From JASGTU01 sp963821815 (GTDB lineage: Bacteria > Chloroflexota > Anaerolineae > Caldilineales > Caldilineaceae), in contig CAWGFG010000002.1 of assembly GCA_963821815.1 (NCBI GenBank), forward strand, positions 744,001 through 808,000: a stretch of DNA of 64,000 bases. The letters are read 5' to 3'. Position numbers and translations under genes: made by a program. This document shows, in pieces, positions 1-8,612 of the stretch. Positions within the stretch are counted from its first letter, which is position 1, and each line of letters starts with the position of its first letter. The notes below the pieces were generated by a model that saw only the letters and a program-made list of their open reading frames with translations, made no database searches and had not been told where the DNA came from.

Positions 1-1
1 C

Positions 2-811
2 TTCTATTTTCATGATGGCATGGATGCGAAGTGGCGTACGTTTTACATCAATTCTGAGCGCATTGCGGCTCTCTGCTCGGATGTAATTTTCTCGCAGAAC
101 CCCGAGGATATTCAAACCGCCATCCGGGAGAAAATCGCACCGGCATCGAAGTACCGACACCTTGGAAATGGCATCGATCTGTCTGTCTTCGACCCATCGT
201 TGGTCCAGCAGCAGATCCTGGCACAGAAACGGTCCGCAATTGGCCTTGCATCGAAACGACCGGTGATTGGTTTTGTTGGGCGCCTAGTGACGGAGAAGGG
301 TATTCTGGAACTGCTGGAGGCGATGAAGGCAGTCCGCGAACGAGTGCCGGACGTACAGTTGCTGATCGTCGGTCCCGTGGATGAAAAGAAATCTGACTCG
401 CTGACTCCTGCTGTGGCAAATGACTATGGCATGGCCGACTGTACCTTCTTTACCGGCATGCGCAACGATATGGCCGACATCTATGCGATGATGGATGTGT
501 TTGTCCTGCCGTCACATCGGGAAGGCTTTCCTAGATCGCCTATGGAAGCTTCCGCTATGGGCAAGCCATGTATCGTGACTGACATTCGCGGATGCCGGGA
601 GACAGTCGAACAGGGTCGCAACGGCTGGCTAGTGCCTGCGCACAATGCTCGTCAGTTAGCCGAAGCCATACTGATTCTGTTGGAGAATCCGCCCATCGCG
701 GCCTATATGGGCGCAGAGGCGCGAACCAAGGCGCGGCGCGAATTCGACGAACGCCAGGTATTTGCTAAAGTGATGCAGGAGTACAGTTGCCTGGTTATGC
801 AGAAGCTATAG
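2..811 (+). CDS. Glycosyltransferase family 4 (partial, 5' end outside window)
   Basis: The reading frame is open to the first base, so the gene begins upstream and only its C-terminal ~269 residues are present. What remains is the C-terminal Rossmann half of a GT-B fold. GFVGRLVTEKGILELLEA is the donor-domain loop typical of GT4, and HREGFPRSPMEASAMGKP contains the E-x7-E type motif that binds the nucleotide-sugar. The family transfers a sugar from an NDP-sugar to a glycan or lipid-linked acceptor at the cytoplasmic face of the membrane. It is the first gene of a co-directional glycan cassette, so a role in building that glycan is inferred. Donor and acceptor cannot be read from the sequence. 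Confidence 0.85.
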   Translation, partial: FYFHDGMDAKWRTFYINSERIAALCSDVIFSQNPEDIQTAIREKIAPASKYRHLGNGIDLSVFDPSLVQQQILAQKRSAIGLASKRPVIGFVGRLVTEKGILELLEAMKAVRERVPDVQLLIVGPVDEKKSDSLTPAVANDYGMADCTFFTGMRNDMADIYAMMDVFVLPSHREGFPRSPMEASAMGKPCIVTDIRGCRETVEQGRNGWLVPAHNARQLAEAILILLENPPIAAYMGAEARTKARREFDERQVFAKVMQEYSCLVMQKL

Positions 812-866
812 CACGCTATTCGAGGCAGACAACTTGATGCGTACTGATCAGAATGAGAGTAGTTGG

Positions 867-1802
867 ATGACGCGATATTTAGTCACTGGCGGTGCCGGCT
901 TTATCGGCAGCCATTTGGTCTACACATTGCTGCAACAAGGACACGACGTTCGGGTGCTTGACAACCTGTCGACTGGCAAGATATCGAACCTGCAAGGGAT
1001 TCTTGAGCGGGTCATGTTTGTTGAGGGCGACATTCGCGACGTTGAAACGGTAGCCGCGACCATGGACGGCGTCGACTATGTGCTGCACCAAGCCGCGCTG
1101 CCTTCCGTGCCGCGATCCATTCGAGACCCGGCTGCCTCGGCTGACGTCAATATCACCGGCACGATCCGCGTGCTGGCGGCTGCCAAGGACGCCGGTGTGA
1201 AACGCGTTGTATGCGCTTCTTCCTCGTCAGTCTACGGCGCTAACCCGGCACTGCCGAAACGCGAAGAGATGACGCCGTCACCTATGTCACCCTATGCCGT
1301 CACGAAACTGTCCGGAGAACAATTCTGTCAGACCTTCTGGCTGATTCATGGATTGGAGACGGTCTCGCTGCGGTACTTTAATGTTTTTGGTCCGAGACAG
1401 GATCCAAATTCGCAATATGCGGCTGTGATCCCCAAATTCGCTGAGGCGCTTCTCGATGGTCGAGCTTTGACGATTCACGGCGACGGTACGCAAAGCCGCG
1501 ATTTCACCTACATCGACAATGTCGTGCAGGCCAATTTGCACGCATGCAACGCGCCAGAGGCTGCAGGCAAAGTATTCAACGTAGCCTGTGGCGAACGTCA
1601 TACGCTACTTGAGCTTATTGGCGAACTGGAGCGAGCCTGCGACGTCGATGCTGTCCTCGAGTTTGGGCCGACACGATCCGGTGATGTGGCGCATTCGCTC
1701 GCCGACATTAGCGCAGCACGTACGGCTCTTGACTATGAACCGACAGTAGCGTTCGCCGAAGGAGTGCGTCGTACGGTACAGTGGATGATGAATGGCCGAT
1801 GA
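867..1802 (+). CDS. NAD-dependent epimerase/dehydratase, NDP-sugar 4-epimerase type
   Basis: This is an extended short-chain dehydrogenase acting on nucleotide-sugars. The N-terminal VTGGAGFIGSHL is the NAD-binding GxxGxxG loop, and SSSSVYG followed by SPYAVTKLSGE supplies the catalytic Ser and the YxxxK pair. SLRYFNVFGPRQDPN is typical of the UDP-GlcNAc/UDP-GlcNAcA 4-epimerase (WbpP-like) subgroup, so 4-epimerisation of a UDP-HexNAc is likely but not proven. ATG 867 places the Rossmann strand at residue 3. TTG 834 and ATG 837 are in-frame alternatives behind a weak GAGG at 822-825. The stop overlaps the next start as ATGA, implying translational coupling to the sugar transferase. Confidence 0.85.
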   Translation: MTRYLVTGGAGFIGSHLVYTLLQQGHDVRVLDNLSTGKISNLQGILERVMFVEGDIRDVETVAATMDGVDYVLHQAALPSVPRSIRDPAASADVNITGTIRVLAAAKDAGVKRVVCASSSSVYGANPALPKREEMTPSPMSPYAVTKLSGEQFCQTFWLIHGLETVSLRYFNVFGPRQDPNSQYAAVIPKFAEALLDGRALTIHGDGTQSRDFTYIDNVVQANLHACNAPEAAGKVFNVACGERHTLLELIGELERACDVDAVLEFGPTRSGDVAHSLADISAARTALDYEPTVAFAEGVRRTVQWMMNGR

Positions 1803-2440
1803 GTACTGTGGATGCGCAGAATGGTGGATTCTATCGCAGGCGAGGCAAGCGGCTGTTCGATCTTGTTGTTGTATTGTTGCTCGCTGTGATTGTCCTGCCG
1901 ATTATTGCGCTAATCTCCGTGGTCGTCTACGTACAGATGGGCAGACCGGTGCTGTTTACGCAGCGACGCCCGGGAAGATACGGTGAGCCGTTCAAGCTGC
2001 TGAAATTTCGCACGATGTTGAACGCAGTGGATGCCGAGGGGCGCCCGCTACCGGATGCGGAGCGAATGACGAGCCTGGGGCGGGTTCTGCGCGCTACCAG
2101 CTTGGACGAGCTTCCGGAGTTGGTCAACGTACTGCACGGCGACATGAGCCTGGTCGGTCCGCGACCACTGCTCATGCAGTACTTGCCACGTTATTCACAG
2201 GAACAGGCGCGACGACATGAGGTTCTGCCGGGTATCAGCGGATGGGCGCAGGTAAATGGTCGTAACGCGTTGTCGTGGCAGCAGAAATTTGAATATGATG
2301 TCTGGTACGTTGATCATCTCTCGTTTATACTAGACATAAAGATAATGCTACAAACAATCAGTCAGGTGCTTTCACGGTCGAACATTAATCAACCAGGGGC
2401 GGCGACGGCTGAAGAATTCACTGGAGGCAAGGATGAGTGA
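1799..2440 (+). CDS. Initiating sugar phosphotransferase (PglC/WbaP-type bacterial sugar transferase)
   Basis: A ~213-residue monotopic phosphoglycosyl transferase. It starts with a basic KRLFDLVVV segment and one re-entrant hydrophobic helix (about residues 20-45). LLKFRTM follows, then the TSLDELPELVNVLHGDMSLV block, which contains the D-E catalytic dyad, and VGPRPL. The family moves a sugar-1-phosphate from a UDP-sugar to undecaprenyl phosphate, the first step of O-antigen, capsule or N-glycan assembly. Its short length without extra N-terminal membrane spans fits PglC (diNAc-bacillosamine) rather than WbaP. ATG 1799 overlaps the upstream stop; an upstream GTG at 1781 is less likely. The PglD-like gene follows with an 8-bp overlap. 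Confidence 0.88.
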   Translation: MSTVDAQNGGFYRRRGKRLFDLVVVLLLAVIVLPIIALISVVVYVQMGRPVLFTQRRPGRYGEPFKLLKFRTMLNAVDAEGRPLPDAERMTSLGRVLRATSLDELPELVNVLHGDMSLVGPRPLLMQYLPRYSQEQARRHEVLPGISGWAQVNGRNALSWQQKFEYDVWYVDHLSFILDIKIMLQTISQVLSRSNINQPGAATAEEFTGGKDE

Positions 2441-3077
2441 GAGGACGCGTGTGCTGATTGTCGGAGCAGGCGGACATGGCAAGGTGGTCGCGGACTGCCT
2501 GCTATCTATACCCGAGGCGGCTCGTATATTGGCGCCGGTTGGTTATCTCGACGACAGTGAACATTTGATCGGCCAAAAGATGCTGGGTTTACCAGTTCTT
2601 GGAAAGATTGATCATGCGGAGAAGTTTGAACATGATGCCATGGTCATCGCGATTGGCAACAATGATCTTCGCCGACGACTCTACGATTCATTCGTGGAGT
2701 CAGGTGAATCTCTCATCACATCCACTCACGTTAGCGCAATCGTTGGCAGAGAAACAGAAATCGGGCGAGGCTGTATGTTATGTGCTCAAGTTATTGTTAA
2801 CCCGGGCACAATTGTTGGCAAGAATGTCATTCTTAATAGTGGGGCCATTGTAGAGCACGATTGCCGGATCGGAGATCACGTACACATTGCGCCTGGTGTC
2901 ACACTGGGCGGAGAAGTGGAGATTGGTCGGGGCACATTAGTGGGCTTAGGTGCTACTATCTTGCGCCATGTAAAGATTGGCAAGGATTGCATTATCGGTG
3001 CAGGTGCGGTCGTAACCAAAGACATTCTAGACACGAGTGTGGTAGCCGGTATACCTGCCCGTAACTTCGGTCACTAG
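2433..3077 (+). CDS. Sugar O/N-acetyltransferase, PglD/NeuD family
   Basis: The N-terminal ~75 residues form a small Rossmann-like domain opening with VLIVGAGGHGKVVAD, the PglD/NeuD signature that holds the sugar nucleotide. From about residue 95 onward there are hexapeptide repeats (VGRETEIGRGCMLC, NPGTIVGKNVILNSGAIVEH) that build a left-handed beta-helix binding acetyl-CoA. The His in AIVEHDC matches the catalytic base position of PglD. Expected role: N-acetylation of a UDP-4-amino-sugar made by the DegT enzyme encoded downstream. It overlaps the PglC-like gene by 8 bp, the pgl order seen in bacillosamine loci. Length (214) is normal. Confidence 0.88.
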   Translation: MSERTRVLIVGAGGHGKVVADCLLSIPEAARILAPVGYLDDSEHLIGQKMLGLPVLGKIDHAEKFEHDAMVIAIGNNDLRRRLYDSFVESGESLITSTHVSAIVGRETEIGRGCMLCAQVIVNPGTIVGKNVILNSGAIVEHDCRIGDHVHIAPGVTLGGEVEIGRGTLVGLGATILRHVKIGKDCIIGAGAVVTKDILDTSVVAGIPARNFGH

Positions 3078-3090
3078 TACGACGAATACG

Positions 3091-3762
3091 TTGCGCGAGG
3101 AGATGCCAAAGGCAGAAGCGTCCCGAAAATATCTGTCTTGTTTCATCGCGCTGATGGGCGTAATCGCCGTCTGCGCGATTCTGTTCACCGTTGCCTTCTG
3201 GAATCTAGGTCGTTTTCTCGATGTCACGCAAACAGCACTGAGCGCAGATGCTATCCTCGTCATGGGTGGAGAAGGCGGTCGCTATCAGCGAACGGAGCAG
3301 GCACTCCAGCTTTACGATGAAGGCGTGGCTCCGATAGTAATCTTCAGCGGCGGGACCCTGCTGGGTTCTGGACTGGACTGCACATCAACTGAGATGTCGC
3401 TAGATGCCGCCATGCAACTCGGTCTGCCGGAAGAGGCAATCATCATTGCCGACCAGGCACAGAGCACACTGGATGAAGCTGCAAATGTCGCTGCGCTGGC
3501 TGCGGATAACGATTGGCATACCGTCGTGTTCGTCACAGACATATTCCACACGAGACGTTCGCTGGCAACCATGGAGCACGTCACACCACAAATTCATTGG
3601 ATAGCAAGCGCCCCGGATGACACGCGTTACAATCCTGACCGTTGGTGGACAACGGAGGACGGGCTCGTCTTTGCTGTCAACGAGGCGCTCAAACTGGCCT
3701 TCTACTGGAAAAACTACCGCATATCCCCCTTCATCGGGACCTATCAAAGCAATGAGTACTGA
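3091..3762 (+). CDS. DUF218 (YdcF/SanA/ElyC-like) membrane-anchored protein
   Basis: One N-terminal transmembrane helix (about residues 14-36) is followed by an extracytoplasmic DUF218 domain. Key segments are ADAILVMGGEGGRYQRTEQ, IVIFSGGT, STLDEAANVAALAADN and VVFVTDIFHTRRS, the usual order of DUF218 motifs. The family is linked to envelope and peptidoglycan precursor homeostasis, but its biochemistry is unsettled. The start is uncertain. TTG 3091 has no clear ribosome-binding site, while ATG 3103 directly abuts GAGGAG with no spacer. The gene lies between the PglD- and PglE-like genes, so a role in handling lipid-linked glycan precursors is plausible but inferred. Confidence 0.75.
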   Translation: MREEMPKAEASRKYLSCFIALMGVIAVCAILFTVAFWNLGRFLDVTQTALSADAILVMGGEGGRYQRTEQALQLYDEGVAPIVIFSGGTLLGSGLDCTSTEMSLDAAMQLGLPEEAIIIADQAQSTLDEAANVAALAADNDWHTVVFVTDIFHTRRSLATMEHVTPQIHWIASAPDDTRYNPDRWWTTEDGLVFAVNEALKLAFYWKNYRISPFIGTYQSNEY

Positions 3763-4915
3763 TAACCACGAGCTTAAATTGCTCGCTCAAATAGTTGCTG
3801 CGTCGTCGAGCACGGAGGTCGAGCGCCAGTTCGATCTCGCGACAGCAATGGGTAGCCAAAGACAAGATCTAGTGGATATTGCGGTGCAACAAGGCCTGGG
3901 TCCGTTGCTACTGAACCGATTGAGTGGCGCGGGACTGGATGGCGATGAATTTGGCGTGTTACGCAACGAGCGCACTCAAGCTGCTGTCCATGCACTGCTG
4001 GCGCTTCAAGAAGAGCGTGCGATCCAAAAAGTACTCGACGGGTGCGGCGTACCGACTATTTGGCTGAAGGGCATTGTCCTTGCGAACACGGTGTACGCGT
4101 CGCCCGAGTTGCGTCCCATGGTGGACATAGATGTGATGGTGCCGTATGACCAGCGTGAGATGGCGCTTGAAGCAGTGCGTGGTCTCGGATATGCGCTTGA
4201 ATCTCCGCAGCTTTTTGACGGCACCGAGGGCCAAAAGCACCACTACTTCCTTGAGCGTTCCGGCAGTCCGGTCCAGCTAGAGCTACACTTCCGGCTAGTT
4301 GGCTATCTCGACAGGATCTTGACGGTTGAACAACACCAATGGTTCTGGCAACATAGATGTAGTGTGAAATTGCGTTCAGGCGCCTTTCTGCACACGATTG
4401 CGCAGGAAGCGCATCTGCTCTATTTATGCGCACACGCGATTCTGCAGCATGGAGAGCGCGATATGCGGCTCATCCGTTTCTACGATATCGATCGTCTTGT
4501 GGCTGACAAACCGGAACTGGACTGGAACACAATCGTGGAAGGGGCAATTCAGCTACGCTGGACATATGCCACTGAACGTGCCTTGCAACTGACAAGTGAG
4601 TACTTTGGGACGAATGTACCCGCAACCGTGTTCGATGACCTGCGATCACGCCGACCAAGTGACGAAGATGTCCGGCATGCCGTTCGCCGAGCCCAATACC
4701 GCTCGTTGTCCCAGGTGGTGTTGGACGACCTGGCAGCCATGACTTGGGCGGATCGTTTTCACGCATCGCGGCAGATCTTTGCACCGCCTCCGCGCTACAT
4801 GCGCTGGCGCTATCAAGTAGCAAGCAACTGGGCGCTTCCCATCGCCTACGTTCGACGCTGGCGGCATATGGCGGGGGATGCATTGATGACCCTCAATAGA
4901 AAGCGCGCTGAATGA
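3752..4915 (+). CDS. Nucleotidyltransferase-fold family protein (NTP_transf_5-like)
   Basis: A 387-residue soluble protein resembling the uncharacterised nucleotidyltransferase family found in polysaccharide loci (PF14907-like). Helical N-terminal region; then GVPTIWLKGIVLANTVYA and ELRPMVDIDVMVPYDQRE, where the D-I-D pair is the expected metal-binding motif of a minimal nucleotidyltransferase; then LELHFRLVG and a helical C-terminal half. Substrate is unknown. ATG 3752 overlaps the upstream stop by 11 bp and the stop overlaps the next ATG (ATGA, 4912-4915), so it is translated as part of the glycan operon. An in-frame extension reaching 3617 overlaps the DUF218 gene and is rejected. Confidence 0.7.
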   Translation: MSTDNHELKLLAQIVAASSSTEVERQFDLATAMGSQRQDLVDIAVQQGLGPLLLNRLSGAGLDGDEFGVLRNERTQAAVHALLALQEERAIQKVLDGCGVPTIWLKGIVLANTVYASPELRPMVDIDVMVPYDQREMALEAVRGLGYALESPQLFDGTEGQKHHYFLERSGSPVQLELHFRLVGYLDRILTVEQHQWFWQHRCSVKLRSGAFLHTIAQEAHLLYLCAHAILQHGERDMRLIRFYDIDRLVADKPELDWNTIVEGAIQLRWTYATERALQLTSEYFGTNVPATVFDDLRSRRPSDEDVRHAVRRAQYRSLSQVVLDDLAAMTWADRFHASRQIFAPPPRYMRWRYQVASNWALPIAYVRRWRHMAGDALMTLNRKRAE

Positions 4916-6042
4916 CCGAACGAATTTATTTATCGCCGCCGCATATGACGGGCGAAGAACTTGCACTCGTTCAGGAAGCCTTTGAAAGCAACTGGTTGGC
5001 GCCGCTTGGCCCTCACGTGGACGCGTTCGAGGCGGAGACGGCTGAACGAATGGGCATGAGCCATGCGCTGGCGCTGTCATCTGGCACGGCCGCGCTGCAT
5101 TTAGCCCTGCTCTGCGCCGGCGTCGAAGCAGATGATGAGGTGCTCGTCTCTGACCTTACCTTCGCGGGCAGCGTCTTCCCGATCGCCTATGTTGGCGCAC
5201 AACCCGTGTTCATCGACAGCGATACCAAATCGTGGAATATGAGTCCTGATTTACTGGAAGATGAACTGAAGCGTCTTGCAGCTGAGGGCAAGCTGCCCAA
5301 AGCAGTCGTACCAGTTCATCTATACGGCCAATGCGCGGATATGGACCCTATCGCTCAACTCTGTGCGGAGTATAATATAGCATTGATAGAAGATGCAGCG
5401 GAGGCTTTAGGCGCCCGGTACAAAGGCCGATCCGCCGGCAGCTTCGGGCAATCGACAATCCTCTCCTACAATGGCAACAAGATTCTAACCACGTCCGGTG
5501 GCGGTATGCTGCTGTCGAATGACGAAGCGCTAATCGCTAGAGCAAGAAAACTGTCGACGCAAGCTCGTGAGCCAGCCGTTCACTACGAGCACAATGAGAT
5601 CGGCTATAATTATCGAATGAGCAATGTGCTGGCGGCTATTGGACGGGGGCAACTGCGTGCGTTGGATGAGCGGGTTGACAAGCGGCGGATGATCTTCGAC
5701 TACTACGTCTGCCGACTGGCTCGGTTGCCCGGCGTTACGTTCATGCCTGAACCCGAATGGTCCTTTGGCACACGGTGGTTAACTGTATTAACGATAAACC
5801 CCGACAGATTTGGCGCCGATCGAGAAGTCGTGCGCCTGGCACTCGAAGCGGAGAATATCGAATCGCGACCCGTGTGGAAGCCCATGCATATGCAGCCCGT
5901 CTTTCGGGAGCTGCGAGTCGTGGGCGGTGAGGTTTCAGCTGAACTCTTTGAGCGTGGATTATGCCTCCCCTCGGGTACCCGTTTATCTGAATTGGAACTG
6001 GATCGCATCTCATCCATCATAGAAAGCGTGTGCCAGCATTGA
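4912..6042 (+). CDS. DegT/DnrJ/EryC1 sugar aminotransferase (PglE-like)
   Basis: A PLP-dependent fold-type I aminotransferase acting on NDP-keto sugars. LSSGTAALHLAL near residue 56 binds the PLP phosphate, IEDAAEALGARY carries the ring-stacking Asp, and SYNGNKILTTSGGG carries the Schiff-base Lys at about residue 190. The opening IYLSPPHMTGEELALVQEAF is typical of PglE/LegC-type enzymes that aminate UDP-4-keto-6-deoxy-GlcNAc. It is translationally coupled to the upstream gene and followed 57 bp later by the PglF-like dehydratase that would make its substrate. Length (376) is normal. Confidence 0.9.
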   Translation: MTERIYLSPPHMTGEELALVQEAFESNWLAPLGPHVDAFEAETAERMGMSHALALSSGTAALHLALLCAGVEADDEVLVSDLTFAGSVFPIAYVGAQPVFIDSDTKSWNMSPDLLEDELKRLAAEGKLPKAVVPVHLYGQCADMDPIAQLCAEYNIALIEDAAEALGARYKGRSAGSFGQSTILSYNGNKILTTSGGGMLLSNDEALIARARKLSTQAREPAVHYEHNEIGYNYRMSNVLAAIGRGQLRALDERVDKRRMIFDYYVCRLARLPGVTFMPEPEWSFGTRWLTVLTINPDRFGADREVVRLALEAENIESRPVWKPMHMQPVFRELRVVGGEVSAELFERGLCLPSGTRLSELELDRISSIIESVCQH

Positions 6043-6099
6043 TGCAGCGAAGACATCATCGTACAGGTTCCATCGCGAGAAATAGAAAGTGATGATTCC

Positions 6100-8034
6100 A
6101 TGACAATGATTAGGAATCGCCATTTCCTCCTCAGCGATATCATCCTGTTACCCATCGCTACCTATCTTAGCTACGTGCTGCGTTTGGAAGCGATCACGCC
6201 AACTTCAAAGTGGTGGCCAGGATTCGTCGGAATGGCGCTTGCCATCACGATTACAACTGTAGTGGTCTTCCGCTATGCAGGCGTCTACTCGCGTTTCTGG
6301 CGTTACGCATCGGTAGACGAAATGATCCTGCTGACTGGCGCCTTTACGGTGTCAACCATGATCGCCTCCTTGATCATGTTCAGCGTCGGTTTCTTCGCCG
6401 GCATTCTTTGGATCCCCCGTTCTATTCCATTCATCCTGCTGCTAACTGGCCTTGCAGCGACCGCAGGTCCGCGCTTAAGCGTTCGGATATGGACACGCCG
6501 GGTACGGCGTAGGCAGACGCCGGTCGGAGATACCGAACTCATTATCATCATGGGCGCCGGTGATACAGGCGTGGCATTGTTGCGTGAGATATTGAATAAT
6601 CCGCAGTATGGCCTGACGCCGGTTGCCTTCTTGGACGATGATCCGCTTAAGCATAACGCCGTTATTCAGGGTATCCCTGTGTTAGGCGATCGGACCCTAA
6701 TCCCAACGCTAAAAAGTGCGTATGATGTCAATCGTGTCGTCATCGCCATGCCTTCTGCGTCGGGCAAAGATATTCGAGGGGTGCTCAAGATCTGTGAGGA
6801 AGCCGGCGTCAAAGCCCAAACTGTGCCCGGCACGCCGGAGTTGCTGGACGGGCGCGTTCGGTTGGGACAGATACGCGACGTACGCATCGATGACCTTCTG
6901 CGACGCGAACCTATTCAGACTGACTTGGACGCCGTACGACAGATGCTGTCCGGTCAGCGAGTCTTGATCACCGGCGGCGGCGGCTCCATCGGAGGTGAAC
7001 TGGCGCGTCAGGTGATGAGCTGTGGGCCTGAACGGATTGTTCTATTGGGTCACGGCGAAAACTCGATTTTCGGCATTTATCATGAGCTGCTTGATCTGCA
7101 GAAATCGTCGCAATCACAGCACATGACGGAGTTGCGGCCTGTCATCGCCGACATTCGATCGTGCAACCAGATGCGCGCCATCATGGATCAGCATCAACCG
7201 ACGGTGATCTTCCATGCCGCTGCGCATAAGCATGTGCCCCTGATGGAGTGCAATGCATCCGAGGCCGTATTGAACAATGTGGGCGGCACCCGGAATCTGC
7301 TACAGGCGGCCGAATATCATGGTGTGGAACGCTTCGTCATGATCTCCACAGACAAGGCTGTGAATCCAACCAGTGTGATGGGCGCTACCAAACGCGTCGC
7401 CGAAAAAATGGTTCACGATGCAGCCAAACGCAACGGAAAGAACTATGTAACTGTTCGCTTCGGCAACGTGTTGGGCAGTCGCGGCAGTATTGTGCCGCTA
7501 TTCCAGAAACAGATCGCGACGGGTGGTCCTGTCACAGTGACGCATCCGGACGTAGAACGGTTCTTCATGACCATTCCAGAGGCTGTACAGCTCGTCTTGC
7601 AGGCGTCGATCCTGGGCAGGGGCGGTGAATTGTTCATGCTGGACATGGGCGAGCCTGTCAGAATATTGGACCTGGCCAAAGATCTGATACGTCTTTCTGG
7701 ATATGAGGTTGGTCGCGACATCGATATCGAAATCACTGGTCTGCGTCCTGGCGACAAACTGTACGAGGAAATGTTCTTGTCCACGGAGAGGTATGCGCGA
7801 ACGCAACACACGCAAATTTACGTCGCCGCGAACGGATTCCACGAAGAGGAAGAACAGATCGACGAGCGCATTCAGCAGCTGCTGAAATCTGCCGAGGACA
7901 ATGATGTCAGTCTTGTTTACCGCAATCTGCATGGGCTTGTTCTATCGTACAAGCAGTTCAGCGCCAATGGCTCATCGGTCGAGAATGGCGCCGCAAAAGG
8001 AACGAATATCAACTCATTTGACTATTACGGGTAG
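6100..8034 (+). CDS. Membrane NDP-sugar 4,6-dehydratase (PglF/WbpM/CapD family)
   Basis: About four N-terminal transmembrane helices (residues ~5-125) precede a CoA-binding-like Rossmann domain (VIIMGAGDTGVALLREI region, ~residues 145-260). A C-terminal SDR catalytic domain follows: VLITGGGGSIGGELARQV, ISTDKAVNPTSVMGATKR and VRFGNVLGSRGSIVPLF. The usual Tyr of YxxxK is Met (SVMGATK), which is characteristic of PglF/WbpM/FlaA1-type dehydratases and not a defect. The family converts UDP-GlcNAc to UDP-4-keto-6-deoxy-GlcNAc, feeding the PglE-like aminotransferase just upstream. Length (644) matches large membrane-bound members. Confidence 0.9.
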   Translation: MTMIRNRHFLLSDIILLPIATYLSYVLRLEAITPTSKWWPGFVGMALAITITTVVVFRYAGVYSRFWRYASVDEMILLTGAFTVSTMIASLIMFSVGFFAGILWIPRSIPFILLLTGLAATAGPRLSVRIWTRRVRRRQTPVGDTELIIIMGAGDTGVALLREILNNPQYGLTPVAFLDDDPLKHNAVIQGIPVLGDRTLIPTLKSAYDVNRVVIAMPSASGKDIRGVLKICEEAGVKAQTVPGTPELLDGRVRLGQIRDVRIDDLLRREPIQTDLDAVRQMLSGQRVLITGGGGSIGGELARQVMSCGPERIVLLGHGENSIFGIYHELLDLQKSSQSQHMTELRPVIADIRSCNQMRAIMDQHQPTVIFHAAAHKHVPLMECNASEAVLNNVGGTRNLLQAAEYHGVERFVMISTDKAVNPTSVMGATKRVAEKMVHDAAKRNGKNYVTVRFGNVLGSRGSIVPLFQKQIATGGPVTVTHPDVERFFMTIPEAVQLVLQASILGRGGELFMLDMGEPVRILDLAKDLIRLSGYEVGRDIDIEITGLRPGDKLYEEMFLSTERYARTQHTQIYVAANGFHEEEEQIDERIQQLLKSAEDNDVSLVYRNLHGLVLSYKQFSANGSSVENGAAKGTNINSFDYYG

Positions 8035-8108
8035 GCGCAGGTAGGCTGCAGGGGCATCGGCGGTATTGGATAATTTGTGTAAGTTCGCAGAAGCGGGGTA
8101 AGCGTACT

Positions 8109-8612
8109 TTGAGTGATTGTGAGCATTCCGTCCTGTTTGTTTGCACGGCAAATCGAATCCGCTCGGTTATGTCAGAGGCGCTATTCATCAAGAAACTTGA
8201 GCAGCTAGATGTTGCCGATCGGTGGCGCGTAAATTCGGCAGGAACATGGGCCAGCAGCGGATTGCCGCCGATGAGATATGCCATGGAGGTCATGGCAGCC
8301 TACGGCATCGACGTGAGTGAGCATCGGTCGACTCCTATCGACGACTTGAATCTTGAAGATTACCAGCTCATTTTGGTCATGGAACACGGCCATAAAGAGT
8401 CCATTTCAGTCGATTTCCCGGCTGCTGCCGACCGAGTTTATCTGCTGAGCGAGATGGACGATAGTCACTACGATATAAACGACCCGGTCTCCGGTTCATT
8501 ACGCGATTACAGCCACTCTCTTGATATTATTAAGCAGATCATAGACAACGGATACAAACGAATAGAGGAGCTTGCCGCCCATTGCGACAGAGAATCCGAG
8601 GCTAGTGTATGA
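8109..8612 (+). CDS. Low-molecular-weight protein tyrosine phosphatase
   Basis: The N-terminal VLFVCTANRIRSVMSEALF contains the CX5R(S) P-loop that holds the phosphate and the nucleophilic Cys. The C-terminal INDPVSGSLRDY supplies the general-acid Asp and the following aromatic patch expected in this fold. Bacterial members dephosphorylate tyrosine kinases that control capsule polymerisation (Wzb/PtpB type), and the location directly after a glycan cassette suits that, though no cognate kinase is in the window. An arsenate-reductase role is less likely. Translation probably starts at TTG 8109, after AAGCGGGG. The stop overlaps the ATG of ctaA. Confidence 0.85.
   Translation: MSDCEHSVLFVCTANRIRSVMSEALFIKKLEQLDVADRWRVNSAGTWASSGLPPMRYAMEVMAAYGIDVSEHRSTPIDDLNLEDYQLILVMEHGHKESISVDFPAAADRVYLLSEMDDSHYDINDPVSGSLRDYSHSLDIIKQIIDNGYKRIEELAAHCDRESEASV

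Noticed and set aside
48..419. Long antisense ORFs across the glycan cassette and other genes
   Set aside because: They lie opposite well-supported genes, have no family resemblance or ribosome-binding site, and follow from codon bias of the real frame.
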